Source: Demequina globuliformis
GTDB taxonomy: Bacteria; Actinomycetota; Actinomycetes; Actinomycetales; Demequinaceae
NCBI RefSeq assembly: GCF_000975155.1
Contig: NZ_BBRG01000001.1
Span: 913,999 to 977,998 of the forward strand
Length of the DNA: 64,000 nt
Direction: 5' to 3'
A program made the translations under genes and the position numbers. Position 1 is the first letter of the stretch. Every line of letters begins with the position of its first letter. This document shows, one piece after another, positions 27,986 to 36,508 of the stretch. A model generated the notes under the pieces. The model saw only the letters and a list, made by a program, of their open reading frames with translations. It was not told the DNA's origin and ran no database searches.

Positions 27986-29395
27986 CTACTTCTGATCGCC
28001 GCCAGGGTTGTCGGCCTTGGCCTCGGGCCCAGGGTTGGGGTGCTGGTCGCCGGGTCCTGGCACATCTTCTGGTTCACCCTCGCGGTGCAGGTCGACCACG
28101 TCGATCTCCTCCGCCTTGCGCCCGTGCTTATTCGCCAGCGCCTGGGCAAGGTCGTCGTCGAGCGGGGTCGAACGCAGGTCGTACAGCTTGCGGTAGTAGC
28201 GGTCGCGCCACACGAGGATGATCACACCGATCAGCGCGGACGCCAGCGACGCGAACAGCACCGACATCTTCACTTCCTCGACGCGCTCACCGTCAAAGGC
28301 CAGTTCGCCAATGAGCAGCGACACTGTGAAGCCGATTCCAGCGAGCGAGCCCATTCCGAGCACGTCCCACCAGGACAGTCCGCGATCGAGTTTGGCCTTC
28401 GTGAAGGTCGCAACAAGGAAGGTCGCGGCCAGGATGCCCAGAGGCTTGCCCAGCACCAGGCCGGCCACTACACCCTGCGCGACCGGGTCGCTCACGGCCA
28501 CGGAGATGGTCTCCGAGTTGATGGTCACGCCCGCCGCAAAGAGGGCGAAGACCGGCACGGCGATGCCCGCGGACACGGGGCGCCACAGGTGCTCCCAGTG
28601 CTCCGCCATGGAGTGCTTCTCGCCCTTGCGTGCAATGGCGGGAACCATAAGACCCAACGCCACACCGGCGATGGTCGCGTGGACACCGGAGGCGTGCATC
28701 ATGGCCCAGGCCACGACGCCCAGCGGGATCATGACCCACCAGTACGTGATGCCCTTGCGTGCGAGCCAACCGAACAGCAAGATGACGGCGAACGAGGCCA
28801 CGAGCCACAGGAACTGAACCTCGTCGGTGAAGAACACGGCGATGATCATGATCGCCAGCAAGTCATCGACCACGGCAAGCGTCAGCAGGAACGCACGCAA
28901 TGCTGCAGGCAGCCAGCGGCCGACAACGGCGAGCACGGCGATCGCGAAGGCGATGTCCGTCGCGGTGGGCACGGCCCAGCCGTCCATGGAGCCGCCGTCT
29001 TGGAGGTTCACGACCACGTAGAAGGCGGCGGGGACGAGCATGCCGCCAATGGCGGCGACGATGGGCACAATCGCCGTCGACGGCTTGCGGAGCTCACCCG
29101 CCACGATTTCGCGCTTGAGCTCGAGGCCCACCACAAAGAAGAAGATCGCGAGGAGGCCGTCCTTGGCCCACGTTCCCACGGACAGGTGCAGGTGAAGCGA
29201 CTCGGGGCCAAACTCGAAGTCCCGCAGCGATTCGTAGGAGTCAGCCCAGGCGGTGTTGGCCCACACGAGCGCGATCACCGTGCCGATGAGCAGCAAGATG
29301 CCACCCGCGCGTTCGGTGCGGAGGATGTCCGCGAGATTGCGCTCAGTCGAAGGAGTCAGACGCGAAAAGAGACGCGTGGGGCTGCTACCGGCCAT
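27986..29395 (-). CDS. nhaA: Na+/H+ antiporter NhaA
   Basis: A 469-residue inner-membrane antiporter exchanging sodium for protons, important for pH and salt balance. The family motif VVGLELKRE is at 88-96, the conserved Thr-Asp at 146-147 (TATD) and the ion-binding pair at Asp177-Asp178 in VVDDLLA. It is longer than E. coli NhaA because of a hydrophilic C-terminal tail of about 70 residues ending in Pro/Asp-rich sequence. It lies downstream of and parallel to glnR. Confidence 0.96.
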   Translation of the reverse strand: MAGSSPTRLFSRLTPSTERNLADILRTERAGGILLLIGTVIALVWANTAWADSYESLRDFEFGPESLHLHLSVGTWAKDGLLAIFFFVVGLELKREIVAGELRKPSTAIVPIVAAIGGMLVPAAFYVVVNLQDGGSMDGWAVPTATDIAFAIAVLAVVGRWLPAALRAFLLTLAVVDDLLAIMIIAVFFTDEVQFLWLVASFAVILLFGWLARKGITYWWVMIPLGVVAWAMMHASGVHATIAGVALGLMVPAIARKGEKHSMAEHWEHLWRPVSAGIAVPVFALFAAGVTINSETISVAVSDPVAQGVVAGLVLGKPLGILAATFLVATFTKAKLDRGLSWWDVLGMGSLAGIGFTVSLLIGELAFDGERVEEVKMSVLFASLASALIGVIILVWRDRYYRKLYDLRSTPLDDDLAQALANKHGRKAEEIDVVDLHREGEPEDVPGPGDQHPNPGPEAKADNPGGDQK

Positions 29396-29440
29396 GGATG
29401 GGTCCGTTCGCTCGGGGGGTACGGGTGAACGGAGAACAGC

Positions 29441-30169
29441 CTACCTAGAGGGTGATCGCGGTGACGATTCTGCCTGGTCAGGCTTGGGTGCCTTGGGCTG
29501 CGGCGGGTCAAAGCGGTAGCCCACGTTGCGAACGGTCCCGATGAGGTGCTCGTGTTCGGCGCCCAGCTTGGCGCGCAAACGGCGGACGTGAACGTCGACG
29601 GTGCGGGTACCCCCGTAATAGTCGAAGCCCCACACTTCTTGCAGCAACTGATCACGCGTATACACGCGACCGGGGTGCTGCATGAGGTACTTGAGGAGCT
29701 CGAACTCCTTGTACGTGAGGTCGAGCGGCACGCCCTTAAGCCGGGCGGTGTAGCCACCGACGTCGACGGTGAGTTCGCCTGAGGAGAACTCGACGGCCTT
29801 CTCGAGCGGGTCTTCCTGGCTCGCGCGCCCCATGAGGAGGCGGATGCGCGCCTCGACTTCAGCGGGAACCGCGTCCGCAAGCACCACGTCGTCAGCGCCC
29901 CAGTCGGCGTTGACGATCGACAGGCCGCCTTCACGCAAGACGAGCAACATGGGCGCGGTGACGCCGGTGACCTGGACCAACTTGCAGTTGGAGCGCGCCT
30001 GCGCAAGGTCGTGCCGGCCGTCGACGATCAGGACGTCGGCATCGAACGCGTCGAGCATCGCGGTCGGGTCTGGTGGGAGCGCTCTCACGCGGTGCGACAG
30101 GAGCCCGAGCGCAGGCAACACCTCATCTGCCCCGTCTGGTGACGGGGTCAGCACTAGTAGGTCAGCCAT
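29441..30169 (-). CDS. glnR: GlnR-type orphan response regulator
   Basis: A 242-residue OmpR-family regulator starting MADLLVLTP, with GGAGGG before the ATG. The receiver-like domain contains [16 protein letters not shown] and [10 protein letters not shown] (Asp50) but lacks the usual acidic pocket and conserved Lys. This is the hallmark of GlnR, which acts without phosphorylation as a dimer. The C-terminal winged helix has [17 protein letters not shown] and [13 protein letters not shown]. GlnR controls nitrogen assimilation genes in actinobacteria. The tail after the HTH is Pro/Ser-rich. Confidence 0.88.
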   Translation of the reverse strand: MADLLVLTPSPDGADEVLPALGLLSHRVRALPPDPTAMLDAFDADVLIVDGRHDLAQARSNCKLVQVTGVTAPMLLVLREGGLSIVNADWGADDVVLADAVPAEVEARIRLLMGRASQEDPLEKAVEFSSGELTVDVGGYTARLKGVPLDLTYKEFELLKYLMQHPGRVYTRDQLLQEVWGFDYYGGTRTVDVHVRRLRAKLGAEHEHLIGTVRNVGYRFDPPQPKAPKPDQAESSPRSPSR

Positions 30170-30228
30170 CGTGCGCCCTCCGTTATGGCTTTTACTGTAG
30201 CGGCACGAACTCTGAGACACTAAACCCC

Positions 30229-30966
30229 ATGAATCCCACGACCCGCGCGTCGATCACCGCTGTCGCGGCTGCTGTCGTCGCTGGCACCGGCGTCTTGGGC
30301 ACCCGTTGGCTGGCGTTGGGCGTGGCCGTCATCATGCTCGTCATGGCAGTGGGGTGGCCGCGCTTGTTGCGCGTCGCGCACACCTGGGTCAGCACGGCCG
30401 TGATCGGGGCGGGCTCGCTCATCGCGTTGGGCTCGGTCGTGATTGGCCGCACGGAGCCGTACTTGCGCTACATGGTGGTCGCGATCGCCGCCATCACTAT
30501 CGCAGCGCTCCTCACAGAAGTGTTCTTCCCCTCCCCGCGCGGGCGTGCGGTGACCGGCGTCGCCGCGACCGCGGCAGGCGGCGCGATCACCGCGACTGGG
30601 GCCGCGTGGGTAGCCGCGAACCGCACCGCGGGAGCCGAGGACTTGGTCGTCACCGCCGCTGCCGCCCTGGCGGTGGCGGCCGTCGCATCCGTCCTCACCT
30701 CCAGCGGCAACGTCAACGCAGTGCTCGCCCTCTTGGCGGGCGCAGCCACAGGCTCCGGTCTCGCATTCGCCTTCGACTCCATGCCTTGGTACGCGGGCAC
30801 CGTGGTGGGCGTTGTCGCGGGTGGGTCGGTGGTGCTGATGAATGAGCTGTCGCGCCGTGAGCCACGCCCCATCGACGTCTGGGCGGGAATAGCCTCGGGC
30901 GTCACCCCTGTTCTTGCTGCAGGAGTACTTGTGTACGTCGGCGGCGTCCTGCTCGTCGGCGCGTAG
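30229..30966 (+). CDS. Polytopic membrane protein of unknown function
   Basis: A 245-residue Ala/Val-rich protein with about seven or eight membrane segments and very few charged residues; short loops carry Arg/Glu ([12 protein letters not shown] near 205-216). A TACTGT -10-like element lies about 34 bases before the ATG and no clear ribosome site is seen. It is divergent from glnR and is followed by a thioredoxin-like gene. Family unknown. Confidence 0.7.
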   Translation: MNPTTRASITAVAAAVVAGTGVLGTRWLALGVAVIMLVMAVGWPRLLRVAHTWVSTAVIGAGSLIALGSVVIGRTEPYLRYMVVAIAAITIAALLTEVFFPSPRGRAVTGVAATAAGGAITATGAAWVAANRTAGAEDLVVTAAAALAVAAVASVLTSSGNVNAVLALLAGAATGSGLAFAFDSMPWYAGTVVGVVAGGSVVLMNELSRREPRPIDVWAGIASGVTPVLAAGVLVYVGGVLLVGA

Positions 30967-30984
30967 CCCGCTGTGGAGGGTTCC

Positions 30985-31419
30985 ATGCTCGTCAATGCAC
31001 TGGTGGTGCTCGTGCTGCTCGCGGTCGCGAGCGCGTTCTATTGGTGGTGGCAACGCCGTCAAGGGCGCGTGCAGCACGTGGAGCGGGCCGATGCCGTGAC
31101 GAGTGAGCAGTTGGGCGCCACTCGCGGGTACTACGCGACTTTTGTGCAGTTCTCGACGCCCATGTGCTCCAAATGCCCTGGCGCAGCGCGCCTGCTCACG
31201 ACCATTGCCGGCGAGCAGCCGCACGTGGTGCACATCGACATCGATGCCTCGCAGCGCTTGGACCTCGCTCGCCGCTTCGACATCATGCGCACCCCCACCA
31301 CGCTCGTCCTCGACGGCGACGGTCTTGTCGTCGCGCGCATGGACGGCGCCCCCACCCCCGATCAAGCACGGGCTGCACTCGCCGAGGTTGACTCCGCCGG
31401 CACCGAGTACGCCATCTAG
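30985..31419 (+). CDS. Membrane-anchored thioredoxin-fold protein
   Basis: A 144-residue protein. The start is the ATG with GGAGGG four bases upstream. An N-terminal helix (about 4-22) anchors it, a linker follows, then a thioredoxin fold with redox motif CSKC (Cys61, Cys64) and cis-proline Pro104 in RTPTT. Orientation would place the active site outside if the helix is N-in. It precedes a DUF4395 membrane protein, a pairing repeatedly seen in actinobacteria, so the two may form a redox unit. Confidence 0.85.
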   Translation: MLVNALVVLVLLAVASAFYWWWQRRQGRVQHVERADAVTSEQLGATRGYYATFVQFSTPMCSKCPGAARLLTTIAGEQPHVVHIDIDASQRLDLARRFDIMRTPTTLVLDGDGLVVARMDGAPTPDQARAALAEVDSAGTEYAI

Positions 31420-31452
31420 ACCCGAGCACACCATCGAGACCAAGGAACCCTC

Positions 31453-31911
31453 ATGACTGATTCCGCCCCCGCCGTTCAGGACCGCCAGGTTGACCCGCGC
31501 GGCGTCCGCTTCGGTGCGGCCGTCACACTCGCCTTCGCGCTGATTGCGGTGATCGCCGGCGCCAGCACCCTCGGACTGGTCACCATGGCCATCCTCGCCG
31601 TGCTGTTCGCGCCCGGCGCCATCGTTGGCCCCCAGGCCACAGCGCAGTCCTGGCTCTTCTCGCGCCTGGTGCGTCCGCGAATCGGCCCTCCCCACGAGAC
31701 CGAGTCCTTCCGTCCTCCCCGGTTTGCCCAGCAGATGGGCTTCGCCATGTCGCTGCTCGCCCTCGTCCTCGGTCTGGCCGGCGTGGGAGTTGGTTACATG
31801 ATCTTCGCCGCGATGGTCCTGGTGGCTTCCTTCCTCAACGCCGTCTTTGGGTTCTGCCTTGGTTGCGAGATCTACCTCGCGGTGCGCAAGGCCACCACTC
31901 GCGCGGCGTGA
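31453..31911 (+). CDS. DUF4395 membrane protein
   Basis: A 152-residue membrane protein with two hydrophobic regions (about 22-62 and 96-140). The C-terminal FGFCLGCEIYL contains two cysteines in CLGC, characteristic of DUF4395, and could exchange disulfides with the neighbouring thioredoxin-like protein. AAGGAA precedes the ATG. It lies 33 bases downstream of the thioredoxin gene and is probably cotranscribed. Confidence 0.88.
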   Translation: MTDSAPAVQDRQVDPRGVRFGAAVTLAFALIAVIAGASTLGLVTMAILAVLFAPGAIVGPQATAQSWLFSRLVRPRIGPPHETESFRPPRFAQQMGFAMSLLALVLGLAGVGVGYMIFAAMVLVASFLNAVFGFCLGCEIYLAVRKATTRAA

Positions 31912-31962
31912 ACACGCGGCCTTGCCGACCACCGCACAAGCCGTAGTAAAGTTGGGCACACT

Positions 31963-32073
31963 ATGACTGCATTGGAAGCTGTCTTCACGGCCCTCGCTGT
32001 GCTTGCCTTCGGCGGCGCGGCTTGGACGTCTGGCATCGTCGCCTGGCGTCTGCTGAGGAGTCCTCGACGTTGA
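31963..32073 (+). CDS. 36-residue single-span membrane peptide
   Basis: A small reading frame beginning MTALEAVFTALAV, with one hydrophobic helix (residues 5-31) and a basic end (RLLRSPRR). Its TGA overlaps the TTG start of the nitrobindin-like gene, giving tight coupling. A TAGTAA-like -10 with TTGCCG upstream lies just before the ATG. Coding status is supported by placement and composition only; it is too short for family recognition. Confidence 0.5.
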   Translation: MTALEAVFTALAVLAFGGAAWTSGIVAWRLLRSPRR

Positions 32074-32603
32074 CGTTCACCATTCCCGACGACATGGCGC
32101 CCGAGGCCTACCCCCTGGCGTGGCTCGTGGGCCACTGGCAGGGCCATGGGGAGATTGAATACCCCGGCATCCCCAAGGTAGAGATCCTCCAAGACATCGA
32201 GTTCGACCACGACGGCGGCCCCTACCTCACGTACAACTGCACCACGTGGCTGCGGGGCGAGGGTGACGATGCTGGCCAGGTGTGGAGCGTCGAGTCCGGA
32301 TTTTGGCGCGTAGCGCCCCAGGCGCCCGAGGGCGTCGAGTTGCAGGACTTCCAGCACCCCCTTGAGATCGTCATGACGGAGGCTTCAGGGGTGCTGACCT
32401 GCTACATGGGCGCCGTTGGCAACGGACGCATCGATATGGCAACGCGGTTCGCGGCCGCCACCGAGTCCGGACCCGAGGTGCGCGGCGCCACCCGCATGTA
32501 CGGCCTGGTCGAGGGCGAGCTGATGTGGGCGTGGGACCTCGCTGCCTTTGGGCAGGAGCTGCAGTCCTACCTGAGCGCCCGGCTCACGCGCGTCGAGTCC
32601 TAA
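32070..32603 (+). CDS. FABP-like / nitrobindin-like heme-binding protein
   Basis: A 177-residue beta-barrel protein of the THAP4/nitrobindin (DUF1794) group. The early motif PLAWLVGHWQGHGEIEYPG matches the family's WLxGxWxGxG signature, and later YxxCTTWLRG and MYGLVEGELMWAWDLAA are typical. Members bind ferric heme and isomerise peroxynitrite. The start is a TTG sharing bases with the stop of a 36-residue frame; GAGGAG lies nine bases upstream. Confidence 0.85.
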   Translation: MTFTIPDDMAPEAYPLAWLVGHWQGHGEIEYPGIPKVEILQDIEFDHDGGPYLTYNCTTWLRGEGDDAGQVWSVESGFWRVAPQAPEGVELQDFQHPLEIVMTEASGVLTCYMGAVGNGRIDMATRFAAATESGPEVRGATRMYGLVEGELMWAWDLAAFGQELQSYLSARLTRVES

Positions 32604-32660
32604 CCGCGCAGGCACGTAGCCTGGGTGGAATCTCTTCACCCTTGGAGGCGTTCCCCAGCC

Positions 32661-33803
32661 ATGACTTCCCCCTTGTTGACCCACCACGGCGCGGTCGAGG
32701 CCGCGGGCCCAGACGCCGGCGTCGCCTGGCACTACGGTGACCCCACCGCGGAGCAGCGCGCCCTCGCTGGCGGGCGGGCGGTCGTCGACCAATCACACCT
32801 GGGCGTAGTGACCGTCACCGGTCCCGACCGACTCACGTGGCTGGACTCCCTCACGACCCAGCAGGTCGCGTCCCTCCAACCCGGCGAGTCGAGCGAACTG
32901 ATGATCCTGTCCCCGCAGGGCCGGGTGGAGCACGTCGCAGGGATTGTGGATGACGGCGAGACTGCCTGGCTCATCTCGGAGACCGCGCCAGCCTTGGCCA
33001 CGTTCCTGGACCGCATGAGGTTTATGTTGCGTGTCGAGGTGGCGGACGTCACGGAGCAGTGGGCCGCGCTCGGCGAGGCCGTGTCCGCGCCAGCCGCAGC
33101 CGGTGAGCCCGTGACCTGGGTGGACCCGTGGCCACACATCAGTGCCGGCGGCACCACCTACAGCGCCGACCCGACCGCCACCCACCCCGGCTCCGAGCGG
33201 GCCTGGCGTCTGGTGTTGGTGCCCCGGGAGGACATCGAGTCGGAGGTCGAGGCCCGCCTTGCCGCAGGGTGGATGCTGGCCGGAACGTGGGCGAGTGAGG
33301 CGGAGCGGATCGCCGCACACCGCCCCCGCGCCGCGACCGAGGTCGACGAGACCACGCTGCCGCACGAGTTGGACTGGCTCCGCACGGGCGTGCACCTCCA
33401 CAAGGGCTGCTACCGCGGCCAAGAGACCGTCGCCAAGGTCCATAACGTGGGCCGGCCGCCGCGTCGCCTCACGATGCTGCACCTGGACGGGTCCGCACAC
33501 GTGGTGCCTGATCTAGGCGCAGACGTCACGATGGGCGAGGACGGCAAGGTGGTTGGGCGGGTCACGTCCGTCGCGCGCCACCATGAGTATGGCCCGATCG
33601 CGCTGGCCGTTCTCAAGCGCTCGGTCGACCCTTCCGCGGTGGTCACGGTGCCCTCCGATGGTGGGTTGCTCGCGGCGAGCCAGGAGCTGATTGTGAACGC
33701 CGATGGCTTCTCCGCCGACCGTCCCGACAAGCCCGGCCCCACCATGAAGGGGCTGCTGATGGGCAAGGGTTGCGCAGCTGACGGCGGCGACATTCCGGCG
33801 TAA
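32661..33803 (+). CDS. ygfZ: Folate-binding protein YgfZ (tRNA-modifying / Fe-S repair)
   Basis: A 380-residue GcvT-like protein. The YgfZ signature KGCYRGQE lies at 248-255 with the invariant Cys250, followed by TVAKVHNVGRPPRRL. YgfZ helps assemble or repair certain iron-sulfur enzymes with tetrahydrofolate. The ATG chosen gives the expected N terminus; a GTG 12 codons upstream is less likely. It follows the nitrobindin-like gene in the same direction. Confidence 0.9.
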   Translation: MTSPLLTHHGAVEAAGPDAGVAWHYGDPTAEQRALAGGRAVVDQSHLGVVTVTGPDRLTWLDSLTTQQVASLQPGESSELMILSPQGRVEHVAGIVDDGETAWLISETAPALATFLDRMRFMLRVEVADVTEQWAALGEAVSAPAAAGEPVTWVDPWPHISAGGTTYSADPTATHPGSERAWRLVLVPREDIESEVEARLAAGWMLAGTWASEAERIAAHRPRAATEVDETTLPHELDWLRTGVHLHKGCYRGQETVAKVHNVGRPPRRLTMLHLDGSAHVVPDLGADVTMGEDGKVVGRVTSVARHHEYGPIALAVLKRSVDPSAVVTVPSDGGLLAASQELIVNADGFSADRPDKPGPTMKGLLMGKGCAADGGDIPA

Positions 33804-33856
33804 CCCGTCGCGCGCCTGCCGCGCCCGTCGGTAACGGCGGGGTTACGGTGGGAGGC

Positions 33857-34117
33857 GTGGAACTCACAGTGACGCAGCTGCGAAAAGACCTGACACGGGC
33901 ACTCGAAGCCGTGAAGGCAGGTGACGAGGTCGTCATCACCGAGCGGGGCGCGCCTATTGCGCGCTTGGGTGGAGTGGAGTCCTCCACGTTGCTGGCACAG
34001 CTCGAAGCCGACGGCGTTCTCACCCCACCTGCCCAGTCGCGCGCCGTGCCTCGCTTGCCGGAGGCGGAGGCCGCGAAGGACGCCCTGTCCAGCCTCCTGG
34101 GCCGGCTGCGGAGGTAA
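33857..34117 (+). CDS. Phd/YefM-type antitoxin
   Basis: A protein of about 86 residues with the Phd fold pattern TVTQLRKDLTRALEAVKAGD followed by EVVITERGAPIARL. Start choice among three nearby GTGs is uncertain: 33848, 33857 or 33869. It would neutralise the PIN-domain toxin encoded four bases downstream and autorepress the pair through its N-terminal DNA-binding part. Confidence 0.82.
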   Translation: MELTVTQLRKDLTRALEAVKAGDEVVITERGAPIARLGGVESSTLLAQLEADGVLTPPAQSRAVPRLPEAEAAKDALSSLLGRLRR

Positions 34118-34120
34118 ACG

Positions 34121-34552
34121 GTGGCGCTGGTCTATTTCGACACGTCCGCCCTGGTCAAGCTGTGCGTCCTGGAGACGGGTTCACCCCTGGCCGTCGCGCT
34201 GTGGAAGCGGGCCGATGCCGTGGTCACGTCCCGAATCGCCGACGCCGAAGTGCGGGCGGTGCTGGGCGCTGCCGAGCGCATAGGCCGCCTCGATGCCGCC
34301 CCCGCAGGGCAGGCACGGGCCAGATGGGACGAACTGTGGCCGTCGCTGGCCACCATTGAGGTCGCATCCGACGTCGCGGCGCTGAGCGGTGACCTCGCAG
34401 ACCGACGGCCGTTGCGGGCAGGGGACGCGCTACACCTCGCGAGCGCCCTGCAACTGAGAGACGCCGACCCGGTGTTCGCCGCGTGGGACCGGGGCCTCGC
34501 CGCTGCGGCGCACGCGGAGGGCCTGACTGTCCTTCCCCCTACACTGGCGTGA
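34121..34552 (+). CDS. vapC: VapC-type PIN-domain ribonuclease toxin
   Basis: A 143-residue PIN protein. The acidic metal-binding residues are all present: Asp7 (YFDTSALVK), Glu43 (ADAEV), Asp102 (GDALHLASA) and Asp123 (AWDRGL). VapC toxins cleave tRNAs or other RNAs when freed from the antitoxin. The GTG start has GGAGG six bases upstream, overlapping the end of the antitoxin gene. Confidence 0.88.
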   Translation: MALVYFDTSALVKLCVLETGSPLAVALWKRADAVVTSRIADAEVRAVLGAAERIGRLDAAPAGQARARWDELWPSLATIEVASDVAALSGDLADRRPLRAGDALHLASALQLRDADPVFAAWDRGLAAAAHAEGLTVLPPTLA

Positions 34553-34583
34553 GTCTGATCGCACTCGACAGTCAAGGGAAGTC

Positions 34584-34925
34584 ATGTTCGGCACTTTGCA
34601 GCAGCTCATCGTGTTCGCCCTGTCGACGGCCGCCTTCGTAGGCGCCATCTGGGGTCTCATCGACGCGGCCCGCCGTCCCAACTCCGCCTTCCAAGCCGCG
34701 GGCAAGCAATCCAAGACGTTGTGGGTCGTGATTCTTGCCGCCGCGACCGTCGTGGCGTTCCTCGCGCTGCCGTGGCCGCTGGGCACCGGCGGGGGCATTG
34801 GCGGCATTCTCGGGATCGCTGCCGTCGTGGCCGTCATCGTCTACTTCGTCGACGTGCGGCCAAAGGTGTCACAGTATGGAGGGCCGCCTCAGGGCCGCAA
34901 CCGCATGAATCAGGGCGGCTGGTAG
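34584..34925 (+). CDS. DUF2516 membrane protein
   Basis: A 113-residue protein with three membrane segments (about 5-26, 46-62 and 70-90) separated by a polar loop [15 protein letters not shown], typical of the actinobacterial DUF2516 group. AAGGGAAG precedes the ATG. The role is unknown. It is followed closely by dtd. Confidence 0.82.
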   Translation: MFGTLQQLIVFALSTAAFVGAIWGLIDAARRPNSAFQAAGKQSKTLWVVILAAATVVAFLALPWPLGTGGGIGGILGIAAVVAVIVYFVDVRPKVSQYGGPPQGRNRMNQGGW

Positions 34926-34930
34926 GGCCC

Positions 34931-35356
34931 GTGCGCGCGGTCGTGCAGCGCGCCAAACGCGCTTCCGTCACGGTGGACGGCGCCGTGACGGCCTCATTCA
35001 CGACGCAAGGACTCGTCGCATTGGTGGGCGCCACCCACGACGACGGCGCGGACCAGGTCGAGACGATTGCGCGCAAGATCGCTGAGCTGCGCATCCTGGA
35101 CAACGAAAAGTCCGCAACGGACGTGGGTGCCCCCGTCATTGTGGTGTCCCAGTTCACCCTGTACGCGGATGTGCGCAAGGGCCGCCGGCCCTCGTGGAAC
35201 GGCGCCGCGCCCGGGCCCGTCGCGGAGCCCCTGGTGGAGGCCGTGGTCGATGCGCTCCGAGCCCGCGGGCTCACCGTTGGTACGGGGGTCTTTGGCGCCA
35301 TGATGGACGTTGAACTCGTGAACGACGGCCCCATGACGATTCTTATCGAGGCGTAG
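34931..35356 (+). CDS. dtd: D-aminoacyl-tRNA deacylase
   Basis: A 141-residue Dtd that hydrolyses D-aminoacyl-tRNAs and mischarged glycyl-tRNA. Catalytic [17 protein letters not shown] starts at residue 73, and the cross-subunit Gly-cisPro motif is NDGP at 131-134. The start is a GTG 5 bases after the stop of the DUF2516 gene, giving the family N terminus [15 protein letters not shown]. It is probably cotranscribed with that gene. Confidence 0.95.
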   Translation: MRAVVQRAKRASVTVDGAVTASFTTQGLVALVGATHDDGADQVETIARKIAELRILDNEKSATDVGAPVIVVSQFTLYADVRKGRRPSWNGAAPGPVAEPLVEAVVDALRARGLTVGTGVFGAMMDVELVNDGPMTILIEA

Positions 35357-35381
35357 GCCCGTCGGCCCCGTTCTCGCGCTG

Positions 35382-35421
35382 CATGGCCGGGTAGCGCCCT
35401 CAGCGGCACCACCCGGCCATG
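35382..35421. terminator. Hairpin between dtd and convergent DUF4352 gene
   Basis: CATGGCCGGGT at 35382 pairs with ACCCGGCCATG at 35411, an 11-bp perfect stem with an 18-base loop. It is a likely bidirectional terminator. Confidence 0.65.
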
Positions 35422-35439
35422 TCCCCCCGCGTGGGACCG

Positions 35440-36321
35440 CTACTGCGTTGGCAGCGCGAAGAACACGTCGTCGCCAAAGAGGCCGGGCGTCACCCGCATG
35501 AGGCCATCCAGGGAGTCGGGCACCAGGTACGCGATGCGGCCGTCCTCGGTGGCGTCGGTGTACAGCTCTGCGAGGGAGTCGAAGTCGGGCTCCAGGCCCA
35601 TCACGAACGAGTCGTGAGCGCCCACCACAGTGCCGTCGGCGGTGACGTAGTCAAAGCTGAGCTCAAAGGTAGAACCGGTGTCCTCGCCCAGGTAGGTGGC
35701 GGCGACGTCCGCGATGACCCACTGGCTGCCCTCGGGGGCCTCGTCGTTGAACTCGTTTGCGGCCGCGATGTCCGCAGCGGCGTCGGCGGTGAAGTCGGTG
35801 AGCTCGACGCGCCAGTCGTTGTTCTCAATCACGTCACCAAAGGCATACGGGTTGTCGCGAGTGCCAGCCTCGGCGGTGGCCTCCTGGGGCGCGGCATCCT
35901 CGTCGCCCGCCTCAGCCGCTGCGCTGGGCTCAGCCCCGGCATCGGCCTCATCCTCGGTCACCACCACCGTGTCGCCGCCACCGGCCTCCTCGAATGCGTC
36001 CGAGACCGCCGTGGCAGCCACCGCGAGGAACACGATCACTCCCACGATGGTGCCCACCACGGAGACGATGATCGCCGCGATGCCCATGCCCTTCTTCTGG
36101 CCCTTGCGAGTCACCGCGACAATTCCCAGGATGAAGCCGACTGGCAAGAGAATCCAGCCCACAATCAGTGCGCCGGGGATGCACGCGAAAAGGAAGCCCG
36201 CGGCGGCCGTGATCAGCGCGATCAGTCCCATGCGGTTCTTGGCGGGCGCCTCGGCGGCGGGCGTCGGCATGGGCTGGGGAGCGCCGGCGGGAGCGGCCGG
36301 AGGCGTGGGGTTCTGCGTCAT
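35440..36321 (-). CDS. Membrane protein with DUF4190-like helices and DUF4352-like outer domain
   Basis: A 293-residue protein. A Pro/Ala-rich N terminus leads to two or three membrane segments (about 32-58, 62-76 and 84-108) with the DUF4190-like pattern GIVAVTRKGQKKGMGIAA. An acidic Glu/Asp/Ala linker (120-155) follows, then an extracytoplasmic beta domain with RDNPYAFGDVI, GSQWVIADV and TFELSFDYV, typical of DUF4352/telomeric-repeat-like folds. GAGGA precedes the ATG. It is divergent from a sensor kinase. Function unknown. Confidence 0.75.
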   Translation of the reverse strand: MTQNPTPPAAPAGAPQPMPTPAAEAPAKNRMGLIALITAAAGFLFACIPGALIVGWILLPVGFILGIVAVTRKGQKKGMGIAAIIVSVVGTIVGVIVFLAVAATAVSDAFEEAGGGDTVVVTEDEADAGAEPSAAAEAGDEDAAPQEATAEAGTRDNPYAFGDVIENNDWRVELTDFTADAAADIAAANEFNDEAPEGSQWVIADVAATYLGEDTGSTFELSFDYVTADGTVVGAHDSFVMGLEPDFDSLAELYTDATEDGRIAYLVPDSLDGLMRVTPGLFGDDVFFALPTQ

Positions 36322-36508
36322 GATGTCCTCAGTTCGTAAGGTCGGGCGGCGCCGGTCGGAGCCGCTGTCCCGGATGGGTTGACACCACCCTGTCCGGGGG
36401 CCTGTGCCGGGCGCATCGGCCATTCGGTCAGCGTGCATGGCCGATCGGACACCAACCGTGGCCAAGCGGCGGGTGTGCGTGTCGCCCCCTGCAAATAGGG
36501 TGTGCGGT

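Noticed and set aside
27803-29428. A 541-codon plus-strand frame opposite nhaA
   Set aside because: It overlaps the end of nth and all of nhaA, and its product is Arg/His/Gly-rich without motifs.
30220-31959. A 579-codon minus-strand frame opposite the thioredoxin/DUF4395 genes
   Set aside because: It spans several genes and intergenic regions with low-complexity Gly/His/Arg sequence and no start signal.
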